DNA of 64,000 nucleotides, taken from assembly GCA_965223165.1 (NCBI GenBank), contig CBDCVQ010000016.1, positions 434,001 through 498,000 of the forward strand, given 5' to 3'. The stretch is from JABDMH01 sp965223165. GTDB taxonomy: Bacteria; Bacteroidota; Bacteroidia; Chitinophagales; Saprospiraceae. The position numbers and the translations under genes are program-made. This document shows positions 35,663 through 45,094 of this stretch, piece after piece (positions within the stretch are counted from its first letter, which is position 1; the number at the start of each line of letters is the position of its first letter). The notes under the pieces were generated by a model, which was not told the origin of the DNA, did no database searches, and was given only the letters and a program-made list of their open reading frames with translations.

Positions 35663-37138
35663 TCATTTTGCAAACCATCGGTCCACCAGTTGTTGTTCCA
35701 TCTGGAGACCGCTCCTGTGAACGAACTCGTTGGTCTTAAGGTCATAGGTATAGTCAGACTTCCACTGCCGCCAGTTTTCTACGACTTGTTTGATGGCCAT
35801 GCAAAGGTATCGTACTTCTTCGTCGGTCATCGTCGGGTGAATCGACAGTCGCACCCAGCCAGGCTTTTCCGAAAGGTCTCCCAGGCCGATCTTCTTGGTG
35901 ATTTGGCCGGAGATCTGAGGTGAAACTTCCAGCAGGTAATGTCCGTAGGTTCCGGCACAGGAGCAGCCTCCACGCACTTGCACCCCAAATCGATCGTTCA
36001 GCAGGCGGACACAGAGATTGTAGTGCAAGTCATTCACATAAAACGACAGGACACCTAGCCGATCTCGATGCTCATCCGCCAGAAAATGCAAGCCTTCGAC
36101 TTGGTCCAATTCTGCCCACAGGATCTCCAGCATCTCATGTTCCCGCTCCAGCATTTCTCGCACGCCCATCTCCTCCTTGAGTTGAATGGCCAGGGCCACC
36201 CGCATCGTTTGCAGAAAGGCCGGGGTCCCACCATCTTCGCGTGCTTCTATGGCATCCAAGTACTTGTGCTCGCCCCAGGGATTGGTCCAGTCGACGGTGC
36301 CGCCACCGGGATTGTCGGGGATCCGATTCTTGTACAGTTTTTCATTAAAGATCAGTATGCCCGAGGATCCGGGCCCACCGAGAAACTTGTGTGGAGAGAA
36401 GTACAAGGCATCCAGGTATTGCTCCGGATGCCCCGGATGCATGTCCATATCGATGTAGGGTGCCGAGCAAGCAAAGTCAACAAAGCACAAACCGCCCGCC
36501 TCATGCATTAGCTGGGCAACCTGGTAGTAGGGGGTACGGACGCCAGTCACATTACTGCAGGACGTGATGGCAGCTATCTTCCTCTTGCGATGCGCATGCC
36601 GATCCAAGAGCTGCTGGAGGTGTGTGAGGTCCATCAATCCCCGATCATCCGGGGCGATAATTTCTACGTCAGCCAGCGTCTCCAGCCATGAGGTCTGATT
36701 GGAGTGATGCTCCATATGACTGATGAACACCACGGGACGCTCTTCATCGGAGAGCTGCACCCGGTCCAGGTACTTCTCATGCACCTTCAGTCCGAGGATC
36801 CGTTGCAGTTTGTTCACTACGCCGGTCATCCCCGAATGGGAGGAGATCAAAATGTCTTGATCACTGGCGCCCACATGCTGCTTAATGATTTGCTTGGCCC
36901 GTTGATAGGCCATGGTCATCGAGCCACCGGTAATGGTCGTTTCGGTATGGGTGTTGCCCACAAACGGAGCAATCTCCTCGGACAGTTTGCGCTCAATTGG
37001 GCCATACAGTCTGCCCGAGGCCGTCCAGTCGGCATAGATAATTCGCTTTCTGCCGTAGGGCCCTTCAAACTCCTGCGTCTGGCCAATGATCTGCTCGCGA
37101 TAGGGCGCAAAATATGTTTCTAGGCTCGTGGCAATCAT
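35663..37138 (-). CDS. Class-V aminotransferase-fold PLP enzyme, cysteine-desulfurase-like
   Basis: About 491 residues from the ATG at 37138, whose ATGA overlaps the glmM stop; the longer frame from 37264 reads back into glmM and is rejected. The fold-type I class V features are RIIYADWTASGRLYGP, SSHSGMTGVVNKLQR, SHMEHHSNQTSW, the lysine in FSPHKFLGGPGSSG and a Cys-rich loop GGCSCAGTYGHYLLE in the position of the desulfurase cysteine. Related proteins are annotated as cysteine desulfurase or selenocysteine lyase/isopenicillin N epimerase-like. Substrate unknown. The coupling to glmM and to a second desulfurase is unusual. Confidence 0.86.
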   Translation of the reverse strand: MIATSLETYFAPYREQIIGQTQEFEGPYGRKRIIYADWTASGRLYGPIERKLSEEIAPFVGNTHTETTITGGSMTMAYQRAKQIIKQHVGASDQDILISSHSGMTGVVNKLQRILGLKVHEKYLDRVQLSDEERPVVFISHMEHHSNQTSWLETLADVEIIAPDDRGLMDLTHLQQLLDRHAHRKRKIAAITSCSNVTGVRTPYYQVAQLMHEAGGLCFVDFACSAPYIDMDMHPGHPEQYLDALYFSPHKFLGGPGSSGILIFNEKLYKNRIPDNPGGGTVDWTNPWGEHKYLDAIEAREDGGTPAFLQTMRVALAIQLKEEMGVREMLEREHEMLEILWAELDQVEGLHFLADEHRDRLGVLSFYVNDLHYNLCVRLLNDRFGVQVRGGCSCAGTYGHYLLEVSPQISGQITKKIGLGDLSEKPGWVRLSIHPTMTDEEVRYLCMAIKQVVENWRQWKSDYTYDLKTNEFVHRSGLQMEQQLVDRWFAK

Positions 37139-38517
37139 CTGGCAGCAATCTCTTCGATTTCTTGGATAAACCGCTGGGCCAGGTTCGTCGCATTCTGCAG
37201 CGTCTGGCTCTCGGCATATACACGGATGATGGGCTCGGTATTGCTCTTGCGCAGGTGCACCCATTCGCCCGGAAAAATCAGCTTGAGTCCATCTATATCA
37301 ATATGATCCTGACTGGCATACCGTCGCTGCATCTCCGCAATAATCTCATCCGCAGGTCGGCCATTGTCCAGTGGTACTTTAAGCTTACAGATTTCGTAGG
37401 GCGGGTAGCTGCGACGGAGTTCGGTCATCGTGCTGCCTAGGGTGGCCAGGTGCGAGAGAAAAAGCGCGGTGCCCACCAGGGCATCCCGCCCGTAGTGCAG
37501 CGGAGGGTAGATGACTCCTCCATTACCTTCGCCACCAAACACCGCATTTACCTCCTTCATTTTCTCAACCACATTGACCTCACCCACCGCAGAGGCATGA
37601 TATTGACCTCCATGTTGCTCTGTTACATCCTTCAACGCCTGGGTAGAGCTGAGGTTGGAGACGGTATTGCCCGGACGGTGGCGCAACACATAGTCAGCGA
37701 TGGCCACAATCGTGTACTCTTCCCCAAACATGCTGCCGTCCTCATTCACAAATGCCAATCGGTCCACATCCGGATCCAAGGCGATCCCAAGATCACCGCC
37801 ATGGCTGACCACGCTTTGCGACAAATCTTGCAGATGGGCCGGTAGGGGCTCAGGGTTGTGCGCAAATCGTCCGGACAAGTCATCGTGAATCGCAAGGGCC
37901 TGGACCCCCATTCTCTCCAACAAGGGCAGCATGGAAATGCTTCCGGTGGAATTGACACAATCCACGACCACCTTAAAACCCCGATCTCGAATGGCATCTG
38001 CATTGACCAGGGGCAATGCCAGTATGGCCTCCAAATGCTGGTCTAGCGACTGATCACTGACCTTGTAAGATCCCAGAGAATCTACATCGGCATATGCATA
38101 GGCCCCTTCGGCGATGATCTCCAGTATGGACGCACCTGCCTGTGCGGAGATAAACTCCCCCTTCTCATTGAGAAATTTCAGCGCATTCCACTGGACCGGA
38201 TTATGGCTGGCGGTCAGGATAATACCGCCGGCAGCCTGCTCGGCGACCACGGCCATTTCAACGGTGGGAGTGGTAGATAGCCCCAGATCTACGACGTCCA
38301 GACCAAGTGCCTGCAAAGTGCTACAGCACAGACGGCTGACCAGGTCTCCGGAGATGCGGGCATCCCGGCCGATCACGACCTTGCGGCTCACAGATCGGCC
38401 AAGCAGCCAGTGCCCGTAAGCAGCGGTGCAGGCCACGATATCCTGAGGCGTAAAATTGTCCCCGATACGGCCACCTATAGTACCGCGTATGCCGGAAATC
38501 GACTTTATTAACGTCAT
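37135..38517 (-). CDS. glmM: Phosphoglucosamine mutase
   Basis: Interconverts glucosamine-6-phosphate and glucosamine-1-phosphate on the way to UDP-GlcNAc for peptidoglycan and LPS. 460 residues from the ATG at 38517 (MTLIKSISGIRGTIGGRIGD). Phosphoserine loop GGIILTASHNPVQWNALKF; metal site DPDVDRLAFVNEDG; sugar site VFGGEGNGGVIYPPLHYGRD; phosphate site HLRKSNTEPIIRVYAES. A longer frame to 38547 adds a hydrophobic leader unlikely for a cytoplasmic enzyme. First gene of the three-gene minus-strand run described for 34520-37138. Confidence 0.95.
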   Translation of the reverse strand: MTLIKSISGIRGTIGGRIGDNFTPQDIVACTAAYGHWLLGRSVSRKVVIGRDARISGDLVSRLCCSTLQALGLDVVDLGLSTTPTVEMAVVAEQAAGGIILTASHNPVQWNALKFLNEKGEFISAQAGASILEIIAEGAYAYADVDSLGSYKVSDQSLDQHLEAILALPLVNADAIRDRGFKVVVDCVNSTGSISMLPLLERMGVQALAIHDDLSGRFAHNPEPLPAHLQDLSQSVVSHGGDLGIALDPDVDRLAFVNEDGSMFGEEYTIVAIADYVLRHRPGNTVSNLSSTQALKDVTEQHGGQYHASAVGEVNVVEKMKEVNAVFGGEGNGGVIYPPLHYGRDALVGTALFLSHLATLGSTMTELRRSYPPYEICKLKVPLDNGRPADEIIAEMQRRYASQDHIDIDGLKLIFPGEWVHLRKSNTEPIIRVYAESQTLQNATNLAQRFIQEIEEIAAR

Positions 38518-38715
38518 CGAAAAGAGGGTGAGAATTAGTGGGAGCAAAGGTACTGATTTAGTGAAGATCCCCGGCAGACAAATGGATCGCGTGGACTTTG
38601 ACGGATCGTAGGGTGGGGCAGATCACGTGTTCTCGGATGGGGTTTCTCGCAGGGGAAAGGTATTTAGCCGTGGATTTGTTGAGTTCTTTGAGCATGCCTT
38701 TGCCCTTCCATCCCA

Positions 38716-38945
38716 CTAGAGTTTGGCACTAGAGACATTGTTTAGGGTCTAATAGATTTTGTTGGCAGACGAGGCGCAAAAGATGACCGAACGAATCTCG
38801 TAGCGGCGAGCATGACCATGCGAGAAGAGGGGGAACCACGACCGCGGGTGGGTGGCTAGCTTGAGCTACGGCAAGGCTTTGCAACGAAATATGCCGACCA
38901 AAGACATTAGAATTGACAGCAAGATTTAGTGCCAAGCTCTACTAG
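38716..38945. repeat. Short inverted-end intergenic element, family B, copy 2 (with extra internal sequence)
   Basis: Tips CTAGAGTTTGGCACTA and its near reverse complement TAGTGCCAAGCTCTACTAG. Internally ATTTTGTTGGCAGACGAGGCGC and GGCTTTGCAACGAAATATGCCGAC, then CCAAAGACATTAGAATT match 3651-3816, but about 64 extra bases (GC-rich) lie between the two conserved parts. It occupies most of the 450-bp space between glmM and the PAP2 gene; no other feature is seen in 38518-38715 or 38946-38967. Confidence 0.7.
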
Positions 38946-38967
38946 AAGCGCTAGTTTAGATGCAGCA

Positions 38968-39568
38968 ATGATTGCGAGAATGTGGGAGAACCTCCTGGAA
39001 TGGGATCGGGCAGCGTTTTATGTCATCAATGGCATACAGATCGAATGGCTGGATGCCGCTATGCCGTTCTACCGACATAAACTCTTTTGGATCCCGGCTC
39101 TACACCTTTATGGCCGGCACCCTGATCTGGAACCTAGGGCGCAAGGGTCTTTGGGTGCTTCTTTTGGCCTTTGCTACCGCTGGTGTGTCTGATACCATGA
39201 GTTCAAAAGTCATCAAGAACACTGTCAAGCGAGTACGTCCTTGCAATGAGCATTCGATGTCAGCTCGGGTGATTGAAAGGATTCGCTGTGGCGGGGGGTA
39301 TAGCTTTACCTCCTCACATGCGACTAATCACAGCGCCATCGCTTTCTTCTTCTTCTTTCTCTTTGCGGCCCACAAGGGTCGATGGCGGTGGGCATTGGTC
39401 CTCTGGGCCATCAGCATCGGCATGGCCCAGATCTTTGTGGGGGTGCACTATCCCCTGGATGTGATCTGTGGTCTACTGCTCGGGCTGATCATCGGACGGG
39501 GTATGGCAGCCTTAACTCACCGAGTGGTCTTCGCTAGAAGTCAATGGCCGGATCCGTCAAGTGCTTGA
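38968..39568 (+). CDS. PAP2-superfamily phosphatase, frameshifted
   Basis: Integral-membrane phosphatase of the PAP2 type, acting on lipid or sugar phosphates. The frame starting at 38968 (MIARMWENLLEWDRAAFYV) reads a hydrophobic N-terminus to WIP, then runs off into a wrong frame near 39096. The +1 frame continues LYTFMAGTLIWNLG and holds the phosphatase motifs: KNTVKRVRPC, the histidine region YSFTSSHATNHSA and GMAQIFVGVHYPLD. Removing one G from the CCGG stretch at 39094-39097 gives a continuous 199-residue protein. Its 3' end overlaps the convergent lysA by 35 bp. Confidence 0.85.
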
Positions 39569-40770
39569 TCAGATCTTCATGTCGCTCCCGAGTCCGGATA
39601 AGATAAGCCTGTCCTTTGTGGATGAGCACTTCGGGAGGTCGAAGACGGAGAATTGTAATTGGAGGCCATCATAAAGCTGTAGGCACCGGCATTCTTGAAG
39701 AGGAGTACGTCGCCAGGAGAAATTTCGGCGATGGGTCGGTTCCAGGCAAAGGTATCCGTCTCACAGATGTAACCCACTACCGAGTAGATCTTGGACTTCC
39801 CGGCCGGATTGGAAATGTTCTCAATGGCATGGTAGGAGTCGTAAAACATGGGGCGGATCAGGTGATTAAAGCCGGTATCCAGGCCGGCAAAAACGTTGGA
39901 GGGCGTCCGCTTTACCACATTCGTCCGCGCCAAGAAGTACCCGCTCTCCGAGACTAGATATTTACCGGGCTCGAACATCAACTCCAGATCCCGGCCCGCG
40001 TCCGCACAAAACTGCTTGAATTTTCGACTCATCTCAGCGCCAAACAACTCGATATCGGTCTCCACGTCATTCGGCCGATATTTCACCTTAAAGCCGCTGC
40101 CGAAGTCGATGTATGCCAACTGATCAAAATTGCGTGCGGCCTCAAAGAGGATGTCGGTGGCTCGGAGGAAAACCTGCACGTCGAGAATATCAGATCCGGT
40201 ATGCATGTGTACTCCCTCGATGTGGATCTCGTGCTGTTGCACGATCTCCAATGCCTGCGGAAGCTGGTGGATCGATATCCCAAATTTCGAGTCGATATGT
40301 CCCACCGAGATCTTCTTGTTTCCGCCGGCCAGAATGTGTGGGTTTATTCTGATACAGATCTTCTGGCGGGGATGGTGCTCGCCAAAATAGGAGAGGGTCT
40401 CCAGATTGTCAATGTTGATGCGTACCCCAAGTTGCATTGCTTCTTCGTACTCCGCAATGGACACCGCACTAGGGGTGAAGACAATATGCTGCGGCAAGAA
40501 TCCGGCGGCCAGACAGAGTTTTATCTCTCCGATGGAGACCGTATCCACGCCCGCACCCAGTCTCCGCAAGAGGCGTAAGATGGAGATATTCGACAGCGCT
40601 TTGCAGGCGTAGTTGATGGTGAGCTTGTCGACATCAAAAGAGTCACGCAACTTCTCGTATTGCCGGGTGATGGTGGCTCCGTCATACACGAATAGGGGCA
40701 AGCCATATTGGTCACCCAGTGACAGCAGATCTACCCCCTGTATCAAATACCGTCCATCGATTAACTGCAT
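39534..40770 (-). CDS. lysA: Diaminopimelate decarboxylase, frameshifted near the C-terminus
   Basis: Last step of lysine biosynthesis, a PLP enzyme of fold type III. Family features: NYACKALSNISILRLL (PLP lysine), IRINPHILAGGNKKISVGHI, HMHTGSDI, EPGKYLVSESGYFLARTNVV and YICETDTFAWNR, then GDVLLFKNAGAYSFMMASNY. After NYNS the annotated frame runs into PSSTSRSAH and stops at 39577. Dropping one T of TCTCC at 39647-39651 restores the usual ending, RLRPPEVLIHKGQAYLIRTR and beyond to a stop at 39534-39536, 411 residues. The C-terminal residues matter for the fold, so this looks like an indel error or a recent mutation. A -7 box lies 32 bp upstream. Confidence 0.92.
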
Positions 40771-40801
40771 GTGGCCAATTTTTTCTCGGAAAAACAGCAG
40801 C

Positions 40802-40809
40802 CAAATATA
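40802..40809 (-). promoter_or_regulatory. Candidate -7 promoter box for lysA
   Basis: Minus-strand TATATTTG, an exact TAnnTTTG match, 32 bp before the lysA ATG at 40770. A clear -33 box is not seen. Confidence 0.4.
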
Positions 40810-40857
40810 GAATAGTTACCCAAAGACCTGCATAGCCCTGGGGGAAAGTCTGCCGTG

Positions 40858-42435
40858 TTATCGCTTTATCAGCGATTTGGACTGCTGATAGGTCCGATCA
40901 CGATAGGTGGCGTGATAGGTGCCCGGTGGTAGATGCCCGGCGTGCCAAGTGATCCGGTGCGTGCCGGTGGCAAAAGTGCCCGAGGCCAAGACCTGCAGGG
41001 TCCGACCGGCCAGATCGGATATGCTGATCTGGAGTGGACCGCCATTCGACTCAAATTCGATGGTGGTTGTGTCTTGAAATGGATTGGGAAATCCTCTGAT
41101 CAGTGAAAGACCTGCCTTTTCGTGTAGCAGGTGGGTGGATGTGCTCACGCAGGGGCTATTGGCCACGAAGGGAATGGTAGGAAAGTCCTGTCCAAAGGTA
41201 GCTTGCAGGTGGGTACCCTCCACGCAAAACCAGTCCTGCAGAATGGAGGTATAGATCGACCGAAAGTCCGTGGTCATGGGAAGGTTATCCTCCACCGAGG
41301 GATTGTCCGGTATCTCTGGTGACTGCCCATACAAGCCGCCTCGCACGTGCTCGCCAAAGACGAATAGCGGGGCCGCAGCGCCATGATCCGTACCATTGCT
41401 GGCATTTGAAATGATCCTCCGACCAAACTCGGACACGGTCGCTCCCAGCACTCGATCTTGAATACCAAGGTATCGCAAGTCCTTTATAAACGCCTCCACC
41501 GAAGAGCCCAAGGTCTCCAGCAACGTAGCATGTTCACCGCGGAGATGATCGCTGGGCACCACCTGACTATCATGCGTGTCAAACCCATGCAGGCTGACCA
41601 TGTAGAGCCTGGTCTGCAGTCCTCCGGCAATCAGTCGGGCTACGATCTTTAGCTGTTCCGCCAATTCACTCTCGGGGTAGGTTGCTTGCTGCTGCACTTT
41701 GCCCGCAGCTTCGCGAATGACCTCCCCATATACCTGCGATTGCTTGGTGATCAATCGGATGTAGTCTAGCTTGTCACCCGCTTTACCCGGTACGTTGGGC
41801 TCCTCTTCATTATTGACGAGCTGATAAAACCACTCTGGATCAGCCACTACCATCCCCATGCCGGTAATGGGACCTTGAAAGGCAATCGACAGGTTGTATC
41901 CGATCTCAATGGCCAGCGGATCGGGTACCGATGCATTGGGGTATTCCACTGGGTAGTTGGGATACTCTTCGTTGAGATAGCGACCAAGCCAACCGGTGGA
42001 CAGAATTTGATCATTGTCGGCGGCGGTCATCCAGATATCGGTCGAGCGGAAGTGTGAGAAGTCCTGATTGGGATATCCTACTCCATGCACAATGCCCAGC
42101 TTACCGTCGTCATAGAGATTCCTGAAGCTCGTCAAGGAAGGATGCAACTTGAAATCGCTGGTGTCGCTGAGACCGAGCAAGCTACTTTCCGGAAGGATCA
42201 GGTCAGGACGCGCTGCCGTGAGCGTGGCGTAATCATGCATGGGCACGACCGTGTTGAGGCCATCATTGCCACCGCCCAGATAGACCAGCACCAAGACTTT
42301 GTCTGTATCCACCAGATCGCCGTACAGGTTGGAGATCAGTGGAGACTGCGCGAAGGATGGTAGTCCGATGCCTCCCATCAAGGGTGGTAGCAAAGCGGTG
42401 CGTGATGTATGTCTAAGAAATGATCGTCTATCCAT
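40858..42435 (-). CDS. DUF1501-family protein with T9SS type A sorting domain
   Basis: 525 residues. Starts MDRRSFLRHTSRTALLPPLM, a twin-arginine-like leader, typical of DUF1501 proteins. The body has LVLVYLGGGNDGLNTVVP, SHFRSTDIWMTA, TRLYMVSLHGFDTHDSQV and TVSEFGRRIISNASNGTDHG, giving a sulfatase/phosphatase-like alkaline fold. The last 80 residues are a T9SS type A domain (LSLIRGFPNPFQDTTTIEFE, SISDLAGRTLQVL, LPPGTYHATY). Its function is unknown, but DUF1501 and DUF1800 proteins are nearly always paired, here 25 bp apart. Confidence 0.93.
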   Translation of the reverse strand: MDRRSFLRHTSRTALLPPLMGGIGLPSFAQSPLISNLYGDLVDTDKVLVLVYLGGGNDGLNTVVPMHDYATLTAARPDLILPESSLLGLSDTSDFKLHPSLTSFRNLYDDGKLGIVHGVGYPNQDFSHFRSTDIWMTAADNDQILSTGWLGRYLNEEYPNYPVEYPNASVPDPLAIEIGYNLSIAFQGPITGMGMVVADPEWFYQLVNNEEEPNVPGKAGDKLDYIRLITKQSQVYGEVIREAAGKVQQQATYPESELAEQLKIVARLIAGGLQTRLYMVSLHGFDTHDSQVVPSDHLRGEHATLLETLGSSVEAFIKDLRYLGIQDRVLGATVSEFGRRIISNASNGTDHGAAAPLFVFGEHVRGGLYGQSPEIPDNPSVEDNLPMTTDFRSIYTSILQDWFCVEGTHLQATFGQDFPTIPFVANSPCVSTSTHLLHEKAGLSLIRGFPNPFQDTTTIEFESNGGPLQISISDLAGRTLQVLASGTFATGTHRITWHAGHLPPGTYHATYRDRTYQQSKSLIKR

Positions 42436-42460
42436 TGTACACTACTTTTTCCGGTGCAGG

Positions 42461-44093
42461 TTAGGCCAGGTGATACTCAGCGCGCTGGAGCAAGGTCTGA
42501 AACATGACCTTTGCGCGAATTTCTACCGTGTTTATCTTCATCTCATCTTGGGGATCGTCCCAATATTCAAACCAGGCATTGGTCCAATAGCTCGGGTCCA
42601 GCTGACCGCTGAGCAGAATGGAGCGCAGATGCTGTTTGACCTTGTCGCTCAGGGGATAGCCCAGATGCATCGCCACAAGATCGTCGATGAGCCTGTCCGG
42701 ATCCCCCGGATTGGGCAAGGTGGCGATGTGCGCCAGTAGGTCGACGTTGGTCAATAGATTTTGCGACCAGAATCCCCAGTATATAAAGGAGTCCGTGATC
42801 ACGGCTCGATTGGTAATTGAGTTGGTCGTGATCCAATGCTTATCAAACTGCGGCACTTGGTAGTATGCCGGATAGCCCGCCACATTGGGCGGATCCATGA
42901 GTTCAAGGCCCAGAGAAGACATATTCCACAACATGCTTGTCCGAATCTCTCGCTCATTGGTGACCGTTGCTCCAGCCGGCATATTGACATCAAAAGTGCG
43001 CCAGAAGCCAATCATGAAATCGAGTGGGCTCTTGATCATCGCACCCATATTCTCCGGGTCATAGAAATGAGCACTTCGGAAGAGGGCTCTGAGGACGGGC
43101 TTGATCTCGTAATCGTTGTCCCGAAACACCTGGGCCAAGGGCTGAATGACCTGCGCCTCAGTCTGGGCATCGATGTGCGAATAGACATAGAAACGATAGA
43201 GCTTGCGCACGACAAAAGCAGCCACCTCATTTGCCTCAAAGATCATATCGATGAGATCATCCACCTCGGTCGCACCAGCCGGGCCGCTGCGGCCTGCAAT
43301 CTTCGTGTGGTTGTAAAAGGCGGAGAATTGTTTGTCACCCGTATCGTGCCAGTAGTCGCGAAAGAGGTACGTGGCGCCTTGTTCCCAGTCGACGGAGTGA
43401 CCGGTCAACACGCGTGCAGCCTCTTGCACGTCCGTCTCCGTATAGCCAGCGTCTGGCCCTTTGCCGATAGTGAATAGCTCCTGGAGCTCCCGGCTATAGT
43501 TTTCGTCGGGGGCAAAGCGATTGTTGGCCGCTCCATTGAGATACAGCAACATCTGTGGATCCAGGGTCACCTCCAAGATCATCTGTTTGAAGTTGCCATA
43601 GGCCAGCCTACGCAACATCTGAAAGTGCCAGGTAGGTGAGATGCGGCCAGAAGATCTCCCACGACTGCGTGGCCAAGTGATTGTGCCAGAAGTAAATCAA
43701 CTTTTCGTGGGCTGTCACGGTCTGGTCGGAGATCATCTGATGGATCCACCACGCTTTGAGTGACACAACTCGTGCGGATACAAGGTCAGCATTCTCCCGG
43801 CCGTAGTCATGGACCCAGGGATCGCCAAAGGCAATCTGCGGATCCGTCAGATCATCTCGATTGTAGTCATTGACGGGTACAGCGGGGGCATCAGACTCGG
43901 AGAGCAGGTGCTCGATGGCCTCATCGATGCTGAGCGAGGAGAGAGTGGTGACGTCCTCCTTTCGTGCCCCAAACATCGTGCGTCGGAGCAGGTGTCTCAC
44001 TTGGGTCTCACCCCATGGTCCGGTGTAGGGCTCGGTGCCAGTCAAGAGGTGTCGAGCGGTCGCCGTGCTGGAATCATTAGCGTCTAATCTCAT
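42461..44093 (-). CDS. DUF1800-family protein, frameshifted
   Basis: Partner of DUF1501; both are exported or envelope-linked proteins of unknown activity. The N-terminal frame from 44093 holds GETQVRHLLRRTMFGARKED and MISDQTVTAHEKLIYFWHNH but runs out at a stop at 43608. The next frame holds RRLAYGNFKQMILEVTLDPQ, NGAANNRFAPDENYSRELQE, LFTIGKGPDAGYTETDVQEAAR and MDPPNVAGYPAYYQ. Family members read T-Y-W-H-F-Q-M-L at the join; deleting one C of the CC at 43631-43632 gives exactly that and restores 543 residues. Error or recent mutation. Confidence 0.88.
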
Positions 44094-44260
44094 CTCTTTA
44101 TGTACCAGATATCAGAATATAGTCTATTAGACGGAGTAAAACCATCGGGCGATCCTTTCTAATGTCAACTATTGTACCTAAAATTGCAGCCCTGGATGGA
44201 CGTGTGCTCACCATCGATAACGCTAAAACCATCGCTTCTCCTACGAAAAAGCCAAGAAAA

Positions 44261-45007
44261 ATGAGGAAAAAAATTGCCGCAGGTAACTGGAAAATGAATA
44301 AGACGCTGCCCGAAGCGGTGTCGTTGGCCTCCAGCCTTTCCACCGTTGCTATCCCGGAAAATACCCAGGTGATTCTCGGTGTTCCGCACGTGTTTCTCAG
44401 CGAAGTCCGCCACGCGGTGGAAGGGAGTGCTATAGAGCTGGCCGCGCAAAACTGTCATCAGGAAGATAGCGGTGCCTATACCGGCGAGACTTCCCCAGTG
44501 ATGCTCCAGTCCCTAGGTATTCCCTATGTGATCTTGGGACACTCCGAGCGACGACAGTACTTTCAAGAGAGCGATGAACTACTGGCGGCCAAGACGGATG
44601 CCGCATTAAAGCATGGCCTGAAGGTGATCTTTTGCTGCGGCGAATCGCTCTCCGTCAGAGAATCGGGCGGCCAAAATGAATTTGTCAGCCGTCAATTGAG
44701 GCTGGGACTCTTCCATCTCGATGCCGCCGCGCTGAAGCAGATCATCATAGCGTATGAACCCATCTGGGCCATCGGCACCGGCGTGACGGCCAGCCCGGAG
44801 CAAGCCCAGGAGATGCATCAGCAGATTCGCCGTCTGATTTCTGAGCAGTACGGGGCGGAAGCCGCCGCAAATATGCACATCCTCTACGGTGGTAGTGTCA
44901 AACCGGACAATGCTGCCACCCTATTCGGTCAGCCCGACGTGGATGGCGGTCTGGTCGGTGGGGCCTCCCTGAAGGCGGATGACTTTGCCGCCATTATGCA
45001 GGCTTGA
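44261..45007 (+). CDS. tpiA: Triose-phosphate isomerase
   Basis: Interconverts dihydroxyacetone phosphate and glyceraldehyde-3-phosphate in glycolysis. The ATG at 44261 (MRKKIAAGNWKMNK) is the family start; the frame to 44162 is not homologous. Catalytic residues: Lys in NWKMNK, His in VILGHSERRQYF and Glu in IIAYEPIWAIGTG. The C-terminal phosphate loop is YGGSVKPDNA and DGGLVGGASLK. 248 residues. It ends where the tandem-repeat region at 45019 begins. Confidence 0.97.
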   Translation: MRKKIAAGNWKMNKTLPEAVSLASSLSTVAIPENTQVILGVPHVFLSEVRHAVEGSAIELAAQNCHQEDSGAYTGETSPVMLQSLGIPYVILGHSERRQYFQESDELLAAKTDAALKHGLKVIFCCGESLSVRESGGQNEFVSRQLRLGLFHLDAAALKQIIIAYEPIWAIGTGVTASPEQAQEMHQQIRRLISEQYGAEAAANMHILYGGSVKPDNAATLFGQPDVDGGLVGGASLKADDFAAIMQA

Positions 45008-45018
45008 GGAGGGGAGTT

Positions 45019-45072
45019 GCGAGTGACTTGAGTGGCGAGTGACTTGAGTTGCGAGTTGCGAGTGACTTGAGT
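45019..45072. repeat. Three copies of a 15-bp direct repeat
   Basis: GCGAGTGACTTGAGT appears at 45019-45033, 45035-45049 and 45058-45072, with short spacers (1 and 8 bp). It immediately follows the tpiA stop codon and precedes the hexanucleotide array. Confidence 0.7.
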
Positions 45073-45094
45073 TTGTCGCAAGATGGAAACTACT

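Noticed and set aside
37139..37264. A longer N-terminus for the class-V PLP enzyme
   Set aside because: The extension lies inside glmM; the ATG at 37138 overlaps the glmM stop and fits the family start.
44162..44260. A longer N-terminus for tpiA
   Set aside because: The family start is MRKKIAAGNWKMNK at 44261; the earlier part has no homology.
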